Assembly (NCBI GenBank): GCA_009781145.1
Contig: WQYR01000003.1
Location: 1-44,505, forward strand
From: Propionibacteriaceae bacterium
GTDB lineage: Bacteria > Actinomycetota > Actinomycetes > Propionibacteriales > Propionibacteriaceae
Length of the DNA: 44,505 nucleotides
Direction of reading: 5' to 3'
Program-made: the position numbers and the translations under genes
Notes under the pieces: generated by a model
Told to the model about the DNA's origin: nothing
Database searches by the model: none
What the model saw: the letters and a program-made list of their open reading frames with translations, nothing else
Part shown: positions 36,090 to 44,505 of the stretch, one piece after another
Position numbering within the stretch: position 1 is the stretch's first letter
How the letters are laid out: each line of letters starts with the position of its first letter

Positions 36090-36587
36090 TTATGCGTCAG
36101 CGAACGAGGCCAGGTTGGCTTTCATGTAGGCAAGCATGTTGGCGATAAACTGCTTTTCATCTAGGGCATAGAACTCGTCGTCCAGTGCGTTTAACGGGTT
36201 GTCTTTGTAGCTTTGGGAGAAACTTTCGAGTGTGTCGCCCCAGCTTTCAACGATCTTGTCGCCCTCGTCGCTGTCGATGATTTCGCAAGCCCGTTGGACG
36301 ATGTCCGCCCACTGATCGGCACCGGCCGTCTGGAGGCATTGAGCTGCGATCTCGAAGAACTGACGGCCAGCCGAGTTGTAGAAGAACTGGTTGAACCCGC
36401 CGTTCATCACTTCGCCAGCAGTGGCGTTGACGACGAAGCAGACCCGTTCCGGTTCGCTCCACTTGTCGACTACCTCGCGCTGGTTGTCCCAGTCGTCCAT
36501 TTTGGCGATCAGTCGGTCGTAGATCACCGAGTCTAAACGATCATCTGGCAAGGCGGACAGAGCTTCCACGCTCATCGGTTCAGCCAT
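36090..36587 (-). CDS. DUF4375/DMP19-like protein
   Basis: VNATAGEVMNGGFNQFFYNSAGRQFFEIAAQCLQTAGA; ATG 36587 with SD aaagga. Confidence 0.8.
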   Translation of the reverse strand: MAEPMSVEALSALPDDRLDSVIYDRLIAKMDDWDNQREVVDKWSEPERVCFVVNATAGEVMNGGFNQFFYNSAGRQFFEIAAQCLQTAGADQWADIVQRACEIIDSDEGDKIVESWGDTLESFSQSYKDNPLNALDDEFYALDEKQFIANMLAYMKANLASFADA

Positions 36588-36639
36588 TGTCAACGTCCTT
36601 TCATCCTCGTTGGCAGTACGCCACCTTCCGATCATCTCA

Positions 36640-36655
36640 GGTTTGGGACCAAACC
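36640..36655. promoter_or_regulatory. Inverted repeat ggtttgg-ga-ccaaacc in a divergent intergenic region
   Basis: Perfect 7-bp arms between DMP19-like (-) and dapE (+). Confidence 0.5.
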
Positions 36656-36706
36656 CAGATCGGATACCTTTCGTCTGTGACGTAGATGCGCTTGCGATAC
36701 GTCGGC

Positions 36707-36712
36707 TAGGCT
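36707..36712 (+). promoter_or_regulatory. -10-like TAGGCT, 7 nt before the dapE ATG (leaderless-type)
   Basis: TAGGCT-gacggt-ATG. Confidence 0.6.
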
Positions 36713-36718
36713 GACGGT

Positions 36719-37798
36719 ATGTTATTGCCTGCTGGCGATTTGGTCGCCTTGCTGAAAACCGTGGTTGATACGCCGTCCGTCAGTGGTGACGAGGGGGCGC
36801 TGGCCGATGCCGTCGAGACCACGTTGCGGGCGGCACAGCACCTGCAGGTTGGGCGTCAGGGCAACACCGTCTGGGCGCGTACCGAGCTGGGGCGGGCGTC
36901 GCGCGTCGTCATCGCCGGGCACCTCGACACGGTGCCGGTGGCGGGCAATCTGCCGTCTCGAATTGTCGACGGGCCAGACGGCCAGCCGATGCTTTGGGGG
37001 CGCGGCACTGTCGACATGAAGGGCGGCGTGGCCGTCATGTTGCACGTCGCCACCGAGACGCCGACGCCTAGTCGCGATGTCACCTGGATCTTCTACGACT
37101 GCGAAGAGGTCGAGGCAGTGCGCAATGGTTTGGGACGCCTGGCGGCCAGCCAGCCGGAGCTTCTTGCTGGCGACTTGGCCGTCCTGATGGAACCGACGAA
37201 TGGTCTTGTGGAGGGTGGCTGCCAGGGGTCTCTGCGGTTCACCGTGGCGACGCGGGGCGTGGCGGCGCATAGTGCTCGTGGCTGGCTGGGCAGCAACGCC
37301 ATCCATGCGGTAGCACCGGTGCTGACCCGCATCGTCGAGGCACAGCCGACATTCGGCGAGGTTGAGGTGGACGGGCTGACCTACCGCGAGGGCCTCAATG
37401 CCACGATGATCAGCGGGGGAGTGGCCAGCAACGTCATTCCCGACAGATGCGTCGTTCAGATCAACTACCGCTTCGCGCCGTCTGTCAGCGCCGACCAGGC
37501 GGAGGCCAAGATGCGTGCCCTGTTTGATGGGTCGGGCGACTTCGAGGTTCTTGACGTCTCGGCGGGGGCGCGTCCCGGACTGGACAGCCCGGCCGCCCAG
37601 GGGTTTGTCGCCGCCGTGGGCGTCGAGGTGGGGCCAAAGTACGGCTGGACGGACGTGGCGCGGTTCAGCGCCTTGGGGGTGCCGGCCTTGAACTTCGGCC
37701 CAGGCGACCCCTCCCTTGCCCACCGTGACGACGAGGCCGTCGCCCTATCCCAGGTGCGGGCCTGCGCCGAGGCCCTAACCCGCTGGCTGGAGGCCTAG
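36719..37798 (+). CDS. dapE: Succinyl-diaminopimelate desuccinylase
   Basis: VVIAGHLDTVPVAGNLP, LWGRGTVDMKGGVAVMLHVA, YDCEEVEAVRNGLGRL, GWTDVARFSALGVPALNFGPGDPSLAHRDDEAV. Confidence 0.96.
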   Translation: MLLPAGDLVALLKTVVDTPSVSGDEGALADAVETTLRAAQHLQVGRQGNTVWARTELGRASRVVIAGHLDTVPVAGNLPSRIVDGPDGQPMLWGRGTVDMKGGVAVMLHVATETPTPSRDVTWIFYDCEEVEAVRNGLGRLAASQPELLAGDLAVLMEPTNGLVEGGCQGSLRFTVATRGVAAHSARGWLGSNAIHAVAPVLTRIVEAQPTFGEVEVDGLTYREGLNATMISGGVASNVIPDRCVVQINYRFAPSVSADQAEAKMRALFDGSGDFEVLDVSAGARPGLDSPAAQGFVAAVGVEVGPKYGWTDVARFSALGVPALNFGPGDPSLAHRDDEAVALSQVRACAEALTRWLEA

Positions 37799-37804
37799 CG
37801 GCGA

Positions 37805-39055
37805 CTAGGTTGTGGTGTCGGTCGGCGAGGCCGTCGTTGGTGGTTCTGTTGTTGGTGGTTCTGTTGTTGGTGGTTCTGTCGTCGGCGGAGTTGTCGGCGG
37901 CGTGGTCGGTGGAGTTGTCGGTGGAGTTGTCGGTGGCTTTGTCGTCGGCGGCTTTGATGTCGGCGGCTGCGTCGTCGACGAAGATGTGCTAGTCGTCGGG
38001 GTGCTCGACGGGGTCGAGGACGACGGTGGCCTTGGCGGCGGCATCTGGCCGGGGTGGGCAGCCTGCCACTGCAGATTCGACGCCATCACTTGGTTTGACT
38101 TTTCATTCAGCATGGCGATCGCATCATTCAACGCCTTGGTGGCCACGGTGACCTGGTCGGGAGTGGCGCTACCCGGGGTGATCGAACCGTAATCGGCCAG
38201 AACGGTCTGAGCCTGCGGGATAGCCGCCTTGAGATCATTCCAAACCGATTGGTCGGTCACCTGGCCCTGCGTCAAGTCCAGCCTGACCTGCGCCGTCGCC
38301 AACGCGTCCGTCAAGTCCGACACCGCAGCGTTGTAACCGCCCAGCCACCCCGTCTTTTGGGCATCGGCCAAAGCTTGGTCAACGGCCTGCGCCTGCGTGC
38401 CCAATGTGGCTGTGGTCGTATCCAGGTTTGGCAACCAAGCCTTCACCTGAGCCGAGGTGACATGAAGTGACGCCACGGTGCTCAGGTCGAGCCCGGAAGC
38501 CGGTATCTGGCCGGACGACTCGAAGCTTGTCGAATATGAGGCGTCGGTGTAGATCACTGACGGTTGGGATTCCAGCGATGTCGCGTGCATGTCCAGCAGC
38601 AGCATCGCCGTGTTGTGGTAAGACTGGGCCTCTTGGATGGTGGCTGCCAGCAGAACCACCGAAGCGTCAGAGGTCGGCAGCGTCACCGTATCGGGTGAGG
38701 GCGTTGCTGTGCCGGTAGGCTGTGCGGTGGGTGTGGCGCTACTGGGCGACTCAGACGGCGCTGGGGACGCATCGCCCGCACCGACTGCGGTATTGTACGA
38801 GGTCAGCGCCGCATTGATTGCATCTTGCAGGTTGTTGTCTGCCTGGACGATCTGGTCGGCCAGCGACCGGTCCGCGGTCTTGATCGGATGCCCCGAGTAA
38901 CGGAAAACCAGCAGTACGACAACCACCAGGGCGATCACCAAAACGCCGACACCGATACCGAGAATAAGCAGCAACGAATCACGCTGCGGGGTTTCCTCAT
39001 CCGACTCGTCAATCGTATGAGAACCTGACGACTTGCGGTTCAAGTTGATGCGCAT
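37805..39055 (-). CDS. Single-pass membrane protein with a long extracytoplasmic region and Thr/Pro-repeat C-terminal tail
   Basis: LLLILGIGVGVLVIALVVVVLLVFRYSG TM; tail PPTTPPTTPPTTPPTTEPPTTEPPTTEPPTT; SD ggaggg. Confidence 0.82.
   Translation of the reverse strand: MRINLNRKSSGSHTIDESDEETPQRDSLLLILGIGVGVLVIALVVVVLLVFRYSGHPIKTADRSLADQIVQADNNLQDAINAALTSYNTAVGAGDASPAPSESPSSATPTAQPTGTATPSPDTVTLPTSDASVVLLAATIQEAQSYHNTAMLLLDMHATSLESQPSVIYTDASYSTSFESSGQIPASGLDLSTVASLHVTSAQVKAWLPNLDTTTATLGTQAQAVDQALADAQKTGWLGGYNAAVSDLTDALATAQVRLDLTQGQVTDQSVWNDLKAAIPQAQTVLADYGSITPGSATPDQVTVATKALNDAIAMLNEKSNQVMASNLQWQAAHPGQMPPPRPPSSSTPSSTPTTSTSSSTTQPPTSKPPTTKPPTTPPTTPPTTPPTTPPTTEPPTTEPPTTEPPTTASPTDTTT
37825..37965. 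repeat. Degenerate 12-bp coding tandem repeats (PPTT/EPPTT units)
   Basis: Iterated gttggtggttct and ggtggagttgtc units. Confidence 0.85.
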
Positions 39056-39131
39056 CTGCCCTCCATCTACACAGGTGGTGTGAGAACACCATGTTCGAGC
39101 ATACCGCGACGCTTGGGTAAAATGGCATCTT

Positions 39132-40922
39132 GTGTGCGCTCATATCCTCACCACGGCGGCTTGGCCTTACGCCAACGGGCCGCGTCATATCGGTCATGTC
39201 TCGGGTTTCGGGGTTCCTTCCGACGTCTTCGCGCGGTTCATGCGCATGCGTGGCCACGACGTTCTTTTCGTCTCAGGGACGGACGAACACGGCACCGCCA
39301 TCCAGGTGAAGGCCGATGAAGAAGGGCTGACCGCGCAGCAGACGGCCGACAAATACCACGGCGTGATCGTCGAGGACCTCGCCGGGCTAGGGCTCAGCTA
39401 CGACCTGTACACGCGCACCACCACCCGCAACCACGAGCAGGTTGTGCAGGAGATGTTCTCCACGCTGCACCGCAACGGCTACATCATCGAGAAGACGGAG
39501 CTGGGCGCGATCTCTCCGTCCACTGGGCGTACCCTCGCCGACCGCTATGTTGAGGGCACTTGCCCGGTGTGTGGCTTCGACGGGGCCCGAGGTGATCAGT
39601 GCGACAATTGCGGACGCCAACTCGACCCGGCCGATCTGATCAACCCGCACAGTCGCATCAACGGTGAGGTGCCTCAATTCGTCGAGACAACGCACTTCTT
39701 TCTCGACCTGCCAGCCTTTGCCGATGAACTGACAGCCTGGCTGAATTCTCGCCAGGACTGGCGGCCCAACGTCGTTGTCTTCTCGACCAACTTCGTCAAA
39801 GAACTCAAACCCCGTGCCATCACGCGTGACCTCGATTGGGGTGTGCCGATCCCGTTGGACGGCTGGCGCGACGCCCCGATGAAGCGCATCTACGTGTGGT
39901 TCGACGCCGTCATCGGGTATCTGTCGGCGTCCATCGAATGGGCCAACCGCATTGGACGCCCGGACGCCTGGCGCGAATGGTGGAATGACGAGGCAGCCCG
40001 CAACTACATGTTCATGGGCAAGGACAACATCGTCTTTCACACCGTGATTTGGCCGGCGATGTTGCTCGGCACGAACGGCCAGGGCTCAAAGGGCGGGACG
40101 CCATCGCAGCAATTCGGCATACTGGACCTGCCCACCGAAATCGTTAGCAGCGAGTTCTTGACGATGAAGGGTTCCAAGGTGGCGTCGTCACGCGGGGCGT
40201 CGATCTTCGTCGGCGATTTCCTGCGCGAGTTCGGGCCGGATGCGCTGCGCTATTACATCGCGGTGGCCGGGCCTGAGAACCAGGACACCGACTTCACCTG
40301 GGACGAGTTCGTCCGCCGCACCAACTTTGAGCTGGCCAACGAGTGGGGCAACTTGGTAAACCGCTCAGTCTCGATGGCCAACCGCTACAACGGCGAGATT
40401 CCCCAGGACGGGCCGCTAACGGACGACGACGAGGCCCTGCTGTCGGCGTCGCGTGACGCCTTCGAGACGGTGGGCGGCCTGCTTGAACAGTGCAAATTCA
40501 AGAATGCCATCACCGAGATCATGCGCGTCGTCGGCTTGGCCAACCAGTACCTCAGTGCCCAAGAGCCCTGGAAGCTCAAGGACGATGTGGCCCGTCGCGA
40601 CACCGTGCTGCATGTGGCACTGCAGGTGGTGGCCGACTGCAACACGATGCTGACGCCGTTTATGCCGCACGCCGCGCAGAAGACCTTCGAGCAGATGGGT
40701 GGCGAAGGTGTTTGGGCCGCCCAGCCGCAGATCAGCACGGTCGATGAGGGGGAGGGCACGCAACCGTATTTGGTGCTGACCGGCGACTATGCATCCGAGC
40801 AGGCGAAGTGGGCTCGGCAGTTCATCAAGCCCGGCGTCAAGCTTGAAAAGCCGACACCGCTTTTCGCCAAACTGGACGAAAAGCTGGCCGAGGAAGGTCC
40901 CGTCTGGGCCCCGATCAGCTAA
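39132..40922 (+). CDS. metG: Methionyl-tRNA synthetase
   Basis: [52 protein letters not shown]; zinc-knuckle Cys pairs CPVCGF...[18 protein letters not shown] start. Confidence 0.97.
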   Translation: MCAHILTTAAWPYANGPRHIGHVSGFGVPSDVFARFMRMRGHDVLFVSGTDEHGTAIQVKADEEGLTAQQTADKYHGVIVEDLAGLGLSYDLYTRTTTRNHEQVVQEMFSTLHRNGYIIEKTELGAISPSTGRTLADRYVEGTCPVCGFDGARGDQCDNCGRQLDPADLINPHSRINGEVPQFVETTHFFLDLPAFADELTAWLNSRQDWRPNVVVFSTNFVKELKPRAITRDLDWGVPIPLDGWRDAPMKRIYVWFDAVIGYLSASIEWANRIGRPDAWREWWNDEAARNYMFMGKDNIVFHTVIWPAMLLGTNGQGSKGGTPSQQFGILDLPTEIVSSEFLTMKGSKVASSRGASIFVGDFLREFGPDALRYYIAVAGPENQDTDFTWDEFVRRTNFELANEWGNLVNRSVSMANRYNGEIPQDGPLTDDDEALLSASRDAFETVGGLLEQCKFKNAITEIMRVVGLANQYLSAQEPWKLKDDVARRDTVLHVALQVVADCNTMLTPFMPHAAQKTFEQMGGEGVWAAQPQISTVDEGEGTQPYLVLTGDYASEQAKWARQFIKPGVKLEKPTPLFAKLDEKLAEEGPVWAPIS

Positions 40923-40993
40923 CTGTTTGACTAGAGTCGATATCTAGGGAATGGGGGCGCGCCAAAGCGCCGCCATCGGGAACAGAAGAACGG

Positions 40994-42097
40994 GTGAGCA
41001 AGATGTCCAATCCCACGCAGCAACCGCCGTACCAGGGCCAACCGCCCTATCAGGGTCAGGTGCCCTACCAGGGCCAACCGTCATATCAGCCGCAGTACCC
41101 GGGGATGGCCCCAATGGGCTACCCGCCCATGCCGCCGGCGAAACCCAAGGGACGTGTGCCCCTGGCGGTCAAGATTCTGTTGCCAATCGTTGTGGTCATC
41201 GCGCTGATCGTCGGTGGCGTCGTGATCTTTGCCAATCATGTCGTCTCCAACGTCGCCGACCAGGACTACTACACCCTCGGCGGCGATCAGATACCGTCCG
41301 TCAAGCTGGCGCTCGGGCAGCAACGGAAAGTCATCAGCTTCGAAAACACGACGGCGAGCGGCGTCACCACGCAGCTCATCCGCTATCAAGTGGACGGCAA
41401 TCAGCAGAACCAAGACATGTGGACGTATGCGGGCTATCTGCATGACAACGACAACTTCCTCACCTTGACCGATTTCGATTTCTCCGGCCCGGTGGGTTCC
41501 GGAGCCCTGGGGCGCAACTCGGCAGACGCCGGCCAACAACTGGTCGTGACGTTGACCTATGACACAACCGGCTATGCCGTCACAATTGTCAAGCAGGTCG
41601 GTTCGGTCACCCCCAACACACCCGACATCACCGACGCGCCGACGGTCTCCCCTGATGTGCCGACAACCAACGACACCACCGACAACCCCTTCGCGGCGGA
41701 GCCATCCGTCACGCCCGCTGACGGCTGGGCTCGTGACGACGCCTACTCGTTCCCTGCGTGGACGAAAGGTGACGCCCAGTTCTTGATCGTGGTTGCCGAT
41801 GTGTCCGACATTGGCATGAGCCACCAGGATTACACCCAGCGTTTCCGTGACATCATGGAGGGGGAGTCATACACGGACGAGGTCAGTTCGGTCTCCCGCA
41901 TGCCTATCGGCGGTTTTGACGCCTGGCAGTTCAGCTACCTGGACAACAACGACGGGACGCGAGACTGGTCGATCTACGTGTTCAACGACCCGGTCATGTA
42001 CGACATCGAGGCGTCCGCGCCAAGCGCCGACTTTGACGCGCTGGTGCCCGAGATGACGCAGATGCTGAACAGTTTCGTCGTCATCCCGCCGAAGTAA
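40994..42097 (+). CDS. Membrane protein with proline/Tyr/Gln-rich N-terminal repeats and extracytoplasmic domain
   Basis: PPYQGQPPYQGQVPYQGQPSYQPQ then TM VKILLPIVVVIALIVGGVVIF; alternative ATG 41003. Confidence 0.82.
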   Translation: MSKMSNPTQQPPYQGQPPYQGQVPYQGQPSYQPQYPGMAPMGYPPMPPAKPKGRVPLAVKILLPIVVVIALIVGGVVIFANHVVSNVADQDYYTLGGDQIPSVKLALGQQRKVISFENTTASGVTTQLIRYQVDGNQQNQDMWTYAGYLHDNDNFLTLTDFDFSGPVGSGALGRNSADAGQQLVVTLTYDTTGYAVTIVKQVGSVTPNTPDITDAPTVSPDVPTTNDTTDNPFAAEPSVTPADGWARDDAYSFPAWTKGDAQFLIVVADVSDIGMSHQDYTQRFRDIMEGESYTDEVSSVSRMPIGGFDAWQFSYLDNNDGTRDWSIYVFNDPVMYDIEASAPSADFDALVPEMTQMLNSFVVIPPK

Positions 42098-42977
42098 GGC
42101 CGTCCAGAAGCGCGGCGAAGGTGGCCGCCTGTGCGGGTGAAGCGTCAAGAAGCGGCGCCCGCACCGGGCCCACGTCGATGCCGAGGTGTTTCAGCCCGGC
42201 CTTGACCAGCATGCAACCCTGGGTGGCGAATACGCCCGTGTAGACGGGCAGCAGGTGCTGGTTCCACCCGACAGCCTCATCCAGCCGTCCCGCCAGAAAA
42301 GCTTCCATCATGACGGCTGTGGCGGCGCCGGTGAAGTGAGTGGACGTGCCGACCACGCCGACCCCGCCAACGCTCAGCATCGGCAGGGTGTAGGCGTCGT
42401 CGCCGGCGTAATAGAGCATGCCTGTATCACTGATGACGCGGGCCGAGGCGGCCAAATCCTTTTTGGCGTCCTTGACGCCAACGATGTTCGGGTGTTTGCC
42501 CAGGTGCAAAAGGGTCTCTGTCTCGATCGCGCGCCCGGTGCGGTGCGGTATGTCGTACAGCAGGCAGGGCAGGTCTGTGGCCGAGGCGACTTTGGTCATG
42601 TGGGCCTCGATGGCGTCCTGCGGCGGCAGCGAATAGTACGGCGTGACAATCAGCAGGCCGTGGGCGCCAGCGTCGGCTGCTTGATGCGCCAGCTCCACCG
42701 AATGAGCGGTGTCGGGCGTGCCCACCCCGGCGATGACCTTGGCCCGGTCGCCCACCTCTTTGGACACTGCCTTGACCATGGCGGCCTTCTCGGCGTCCGA
42801 CGTGGTTGGGGCCTCGCCGGTGGTGCCGTTGATGACCAGGGCGTCGTTGTGTTGTTCGTCGACCAGGTAGGCGGCCAGCCGTCGCGCCGTGTCCAAGTTG
42901 AGCTTGCCGTCAGCGTCGAAGGGCGTCACCATTGCGGTGATCAGACGGCCAAATATCGGGGCAGCAGTCGGGTTCAT
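42081..42977 (-). CDS. dapA: 4-hydroxy-tetrahydrodipicolinate synthase
   Basis: LITAMVTPFDADGKLNLDTARRLAAYL, INGTTGEAPTTSDAEK, YYSLPPQDAIEAHM, YDIPHRTG, GVKDAKKD. Confidence 0.97.
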   Translation of the reverse strand: MNPTAAPIFGRLITAMVTPFDADGKLNLDTARRLAAYLVDEQHNDALVINGTTGEAPTTSDAEKAAMVKAVSKEVGDRAKVIAGVGTPDTAHSVELAHQAADAGAHGLLIVTPYYSLPPQDAIEAHMTKVASATDLPCLLYDIPHRTGRAIETETLLHLGKHPNIVGVKDAKKDLAASARVISDTGMLYYAGDDAYTLPMLSVGGVGVVGTSTHFTGAATAVMMEAFLAGRLDEAVGWNQHLLPVYTGVFATQGCMLVKAGLKHLGIDVGPVRAPLLDASPAQAATFAALLDGLTSAG

Positions 42978-42983
42978 TCGCCC

Positions 42984-42989
42984 ATCCTA
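42984..42989 (-). promoter_or_regulatory. -10-like TAGGAT, 7 nt before the dapA ATG (leaderless-type)
   Basis: TAGGAT-gggcga-ATG on minus strand. Confidence 0.6.
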
Positions 42990-43613
42990 CCGCCGTCGTT
43001 GGCGCACCAGCACCACACCTCCGACAACGAGAAGGACAACGATGACGCCGACAACCGCGATGGTCGCGCCTGGTCCGCTGGTCGCGGCAGTGGTTGTGGG
43101 TGTGTCTGAAGGCGTCGGTAATCCCGGAACGTCGGTGGGAAGAACAGGCGTGCACTGCTCGCCGTAGCACCAGCCCTCGACCCACCCGGGCTGCGTGTGA
43201 GAATCATCCGACCCCGTGGTGGCGTAGGTCCAGTTGCCGGCCTCCGCGTCGGCGGCGGATGCCTGGTAATACTGCCAGTACTTGCCGTCAAAGGTTGCCG
43301 GGCAGGGATTGGGATAGTTGTTCAGGGCACAGATCATGCCTGTGGCGTCGCGGGTGATGGTGACCCCGGCCGCTTTCAAAGCATTCGTCCCGGTGCCGGG
43401 GTCGAGAATGCAAACCCCAAACGTCAGGGCGTCCGGCGCCCCGACGTCGCTCGCCGGTTCATCCTTGGTGACAACAACATAGACACCTTGCTGCTGCACA
43501 CAGTAATCCAGGCCAGGGGGGGAGGCGCTGGCGGTGTTGGCAGCCAGAGTCAGTGGGACGGCGGTAAGTAGAGCCAGGGCAAACCCGGCAAAGAAGCGAT
43601 GATTGTGAGGCAC
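42987..43613 (-). CDS. Secreted, C-terminally membrane-anchored protein of unknown function
   Basis: Signal peptide MPHNHRFFAGFALALLTAVPLTLAANTASA; WQYYQAS...NWTYATTG...GWVEGWCYG; TM plus RQRRR; SD aaagga. Confidence 0.78.
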   Translation of the reverse strand: MPHNHRFFAGFALALLTAVPLTLAANTASASPPGLDYCVQQQGVYVVVTKDEPASDVGAPDALTFGVCILDPGTGTNALKAAGVTITRDATGMICALNNYPNPCPATFDGKYWQYYQASAADAEAGNWTYATTGSDDSHTQPGWVEGWCYGEQCTPVLPTDVPGLPTPSDTPTTTAATSGPGATIAVVGVIVVLLVVGGVVLVRQRRR

Positions 43614-43753
43614 GATATTCCTTTCTCGCAGACCTCGACGAGATGATCGGTTAGAAAATGCTGCTAGTCGGTATCCCGGCTTGGCTCATCGCCTCACGGT
43701 TGCGGGTCAGCTCTGGCATCGCACCAGATTCCCCGACTATTGGCCCTATGACC

Positions 43754-44365
43754 TTAGCACGACTCGGGTACCGAGACGACCAACACGCGGAAGCCTTTGG
43801 CCGATGCAAGCCGTTCGGCTGACCAGCCGCCCTGCAAAGCCCAAGTTTGCAGCGAGTCGGCTCCAAGGTTTCGTCCCACCACCAGGTAGGCCCGGCCAGC
43901 GGGTGCGAGACGACCCAGCCAGGTGGTCAGCAGGTCGTGCAAGGCCGGCTTGCCGATGCGGATCGGCGGGTTCGACCAGATCTCGTCAAAACGGGCGTCT
44001 GGGTCGACGTCCTCAGGCCGCAGCGCTTCAACCTCAACGCCCGCCCGGGCGGCGTTCAGGCGGGTCAGTTCGAGCGCCCGGTCATTGACGTCGATGGCGG
44101 TGACGTGGGCCTGCGGGCAGGCGGTGGCCAGTCCGATGGCGATCGGCCCGACGCCGCAGCCCAGATCGAGCAGGCGTGGGTTTGGGCAGTTGGGCGTCGC
44201 GATCGGCGGGTCGACGCTGCGCAGCAGCACAGAGGTCCCAAGGTCGAGCCGGGACCCCGAAAACACCCCGTCCGCGGACGTGAAGGTGAAGCTGCGGTCA
44301 AAGATCGTTGCACGGAATTCGCGGAGGTTCGCCGCGCCTGTTGGCGTCTCGAAATAGTGGCTCAT
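43754..44365 (-). CDS. Class I SAM methyltransferase, RsmC-like
   Basis: LLDLGCGVGPIAIGLA, DEIWSNPPIRIGKPALHDLL (NPPxR). Confidence 0.88.
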   Translation of the reverse strand: MSHYFETPTGAANLREFRATIFDRSFTFTSADGVFSGSRLDLGTSVLLRSVDPPIATPNCPNPRLLDLGCGVGPIAIGLATACPQAHVTAIDVNDRALELTRLNAARAGVEVEALRPEDVDPDARFDEIWSNPPIRIGKPALHDLLTTWLGRLAPAGRAYLVVGRNLGADSLQTWALQGGWSAERLASAKGFRVLVVSVPESC

Positions 44366-44505
44366 GCTGCATCGTCCAGCGAACGGGTGCTGCGGGATTG
44401 CTCGGCACGGGCGGCCAACTGGTCATCGGGCGGGTAGGTGACGGCCTCCAACGTCAGCCCGCCGGGCGGCAGCACCGGCACTTCACCGGCGCGAGTTTTC
44501 CCAGC
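44362..44505 (-). CDS. truA: tRNA pseudouridine synthase A, C-terminal part (truncated by window edge)
   Basis: AGKTRAGEVPVLPPGGLTLEAVTYPPDDQLAARAEQSRSTRSLDDAA*; stop overlaps next ATG. Confidence 0.75.
   Translation of the reverse strand, partial: AGKTRAGEVPVLPPGGLTLEAVTYPPDDQLAARAEQSRSTRSLDDAA

Noticed and set aside
36054-36096. gtgtgcgactgcggcgttatgcg as a third copy of the palindromic element
   Set aside because: Only about 10 bp exact match to the rsmA/rnhA copies; could be chance.
37805-37990. Tandem repeats as a possible CRISPR array
   Set aside because: Repeats are contiguous 12-bp coding units for PPTT without spacers, and no cas genes are present.
43651-43866. 71-aa minus-strand ORF (MEPTRCKLG...)
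   Set aside because: Mostly overlaps the RsmC-like CDS in another frame; no SD or domain. Only the last about 30 codons lie outside that gene.
1-44505. tRNA, rRNA, riboswitch or phage/IS element
   Set aside because: No convincing tRNA cloverleaf, rRNA segment, known riboswitch core, transposase or integrase was recognised by eye; a tRNAscan/Infernal run would be needed to exclude RNAs.

Overview
High-GC actinobacterial-type chromosomal segment, densely packed, with about 32 protein-coding genes. No rRNA, tRNA or CRISPR array was recognised. Housekeeping genes include thrC, uppS-like, rnhA, ispE, rsmI, tatD, rsmA, malQ, clpS, dapE, metG, dapA, rsmC-like and a partial truA. Accessory or unusual loci: a tricorn protease facing a giant secreted beta-helix/M1-peptidase/Ig-like chimera; a VapBC-type toxin-antitoxin pair translationally coupled to threonine synthase; a KdpD-like sensor without a kinase domain; an SQR-like gene followed by an unlisted 58-aa ORF; an in-frame RsmI-TatD gene fusion; a 108-bp palindromic repeat inserted in frame in rsmA, with a partial relative beside rnhA; a FeoB with no G domain plus a FeoC-like partner, and a feoC-tail relic 2.4 kb away; a frameshift-split HEAT/zinc-ribbon membrane protein; and a recurrent TANNNT-N6..8-RTG signature (often TAGGCT-N6-ATG) suggesting that about 13 genes have leaderless transcripts. 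All function calls come from reading motifs; no database search was run.
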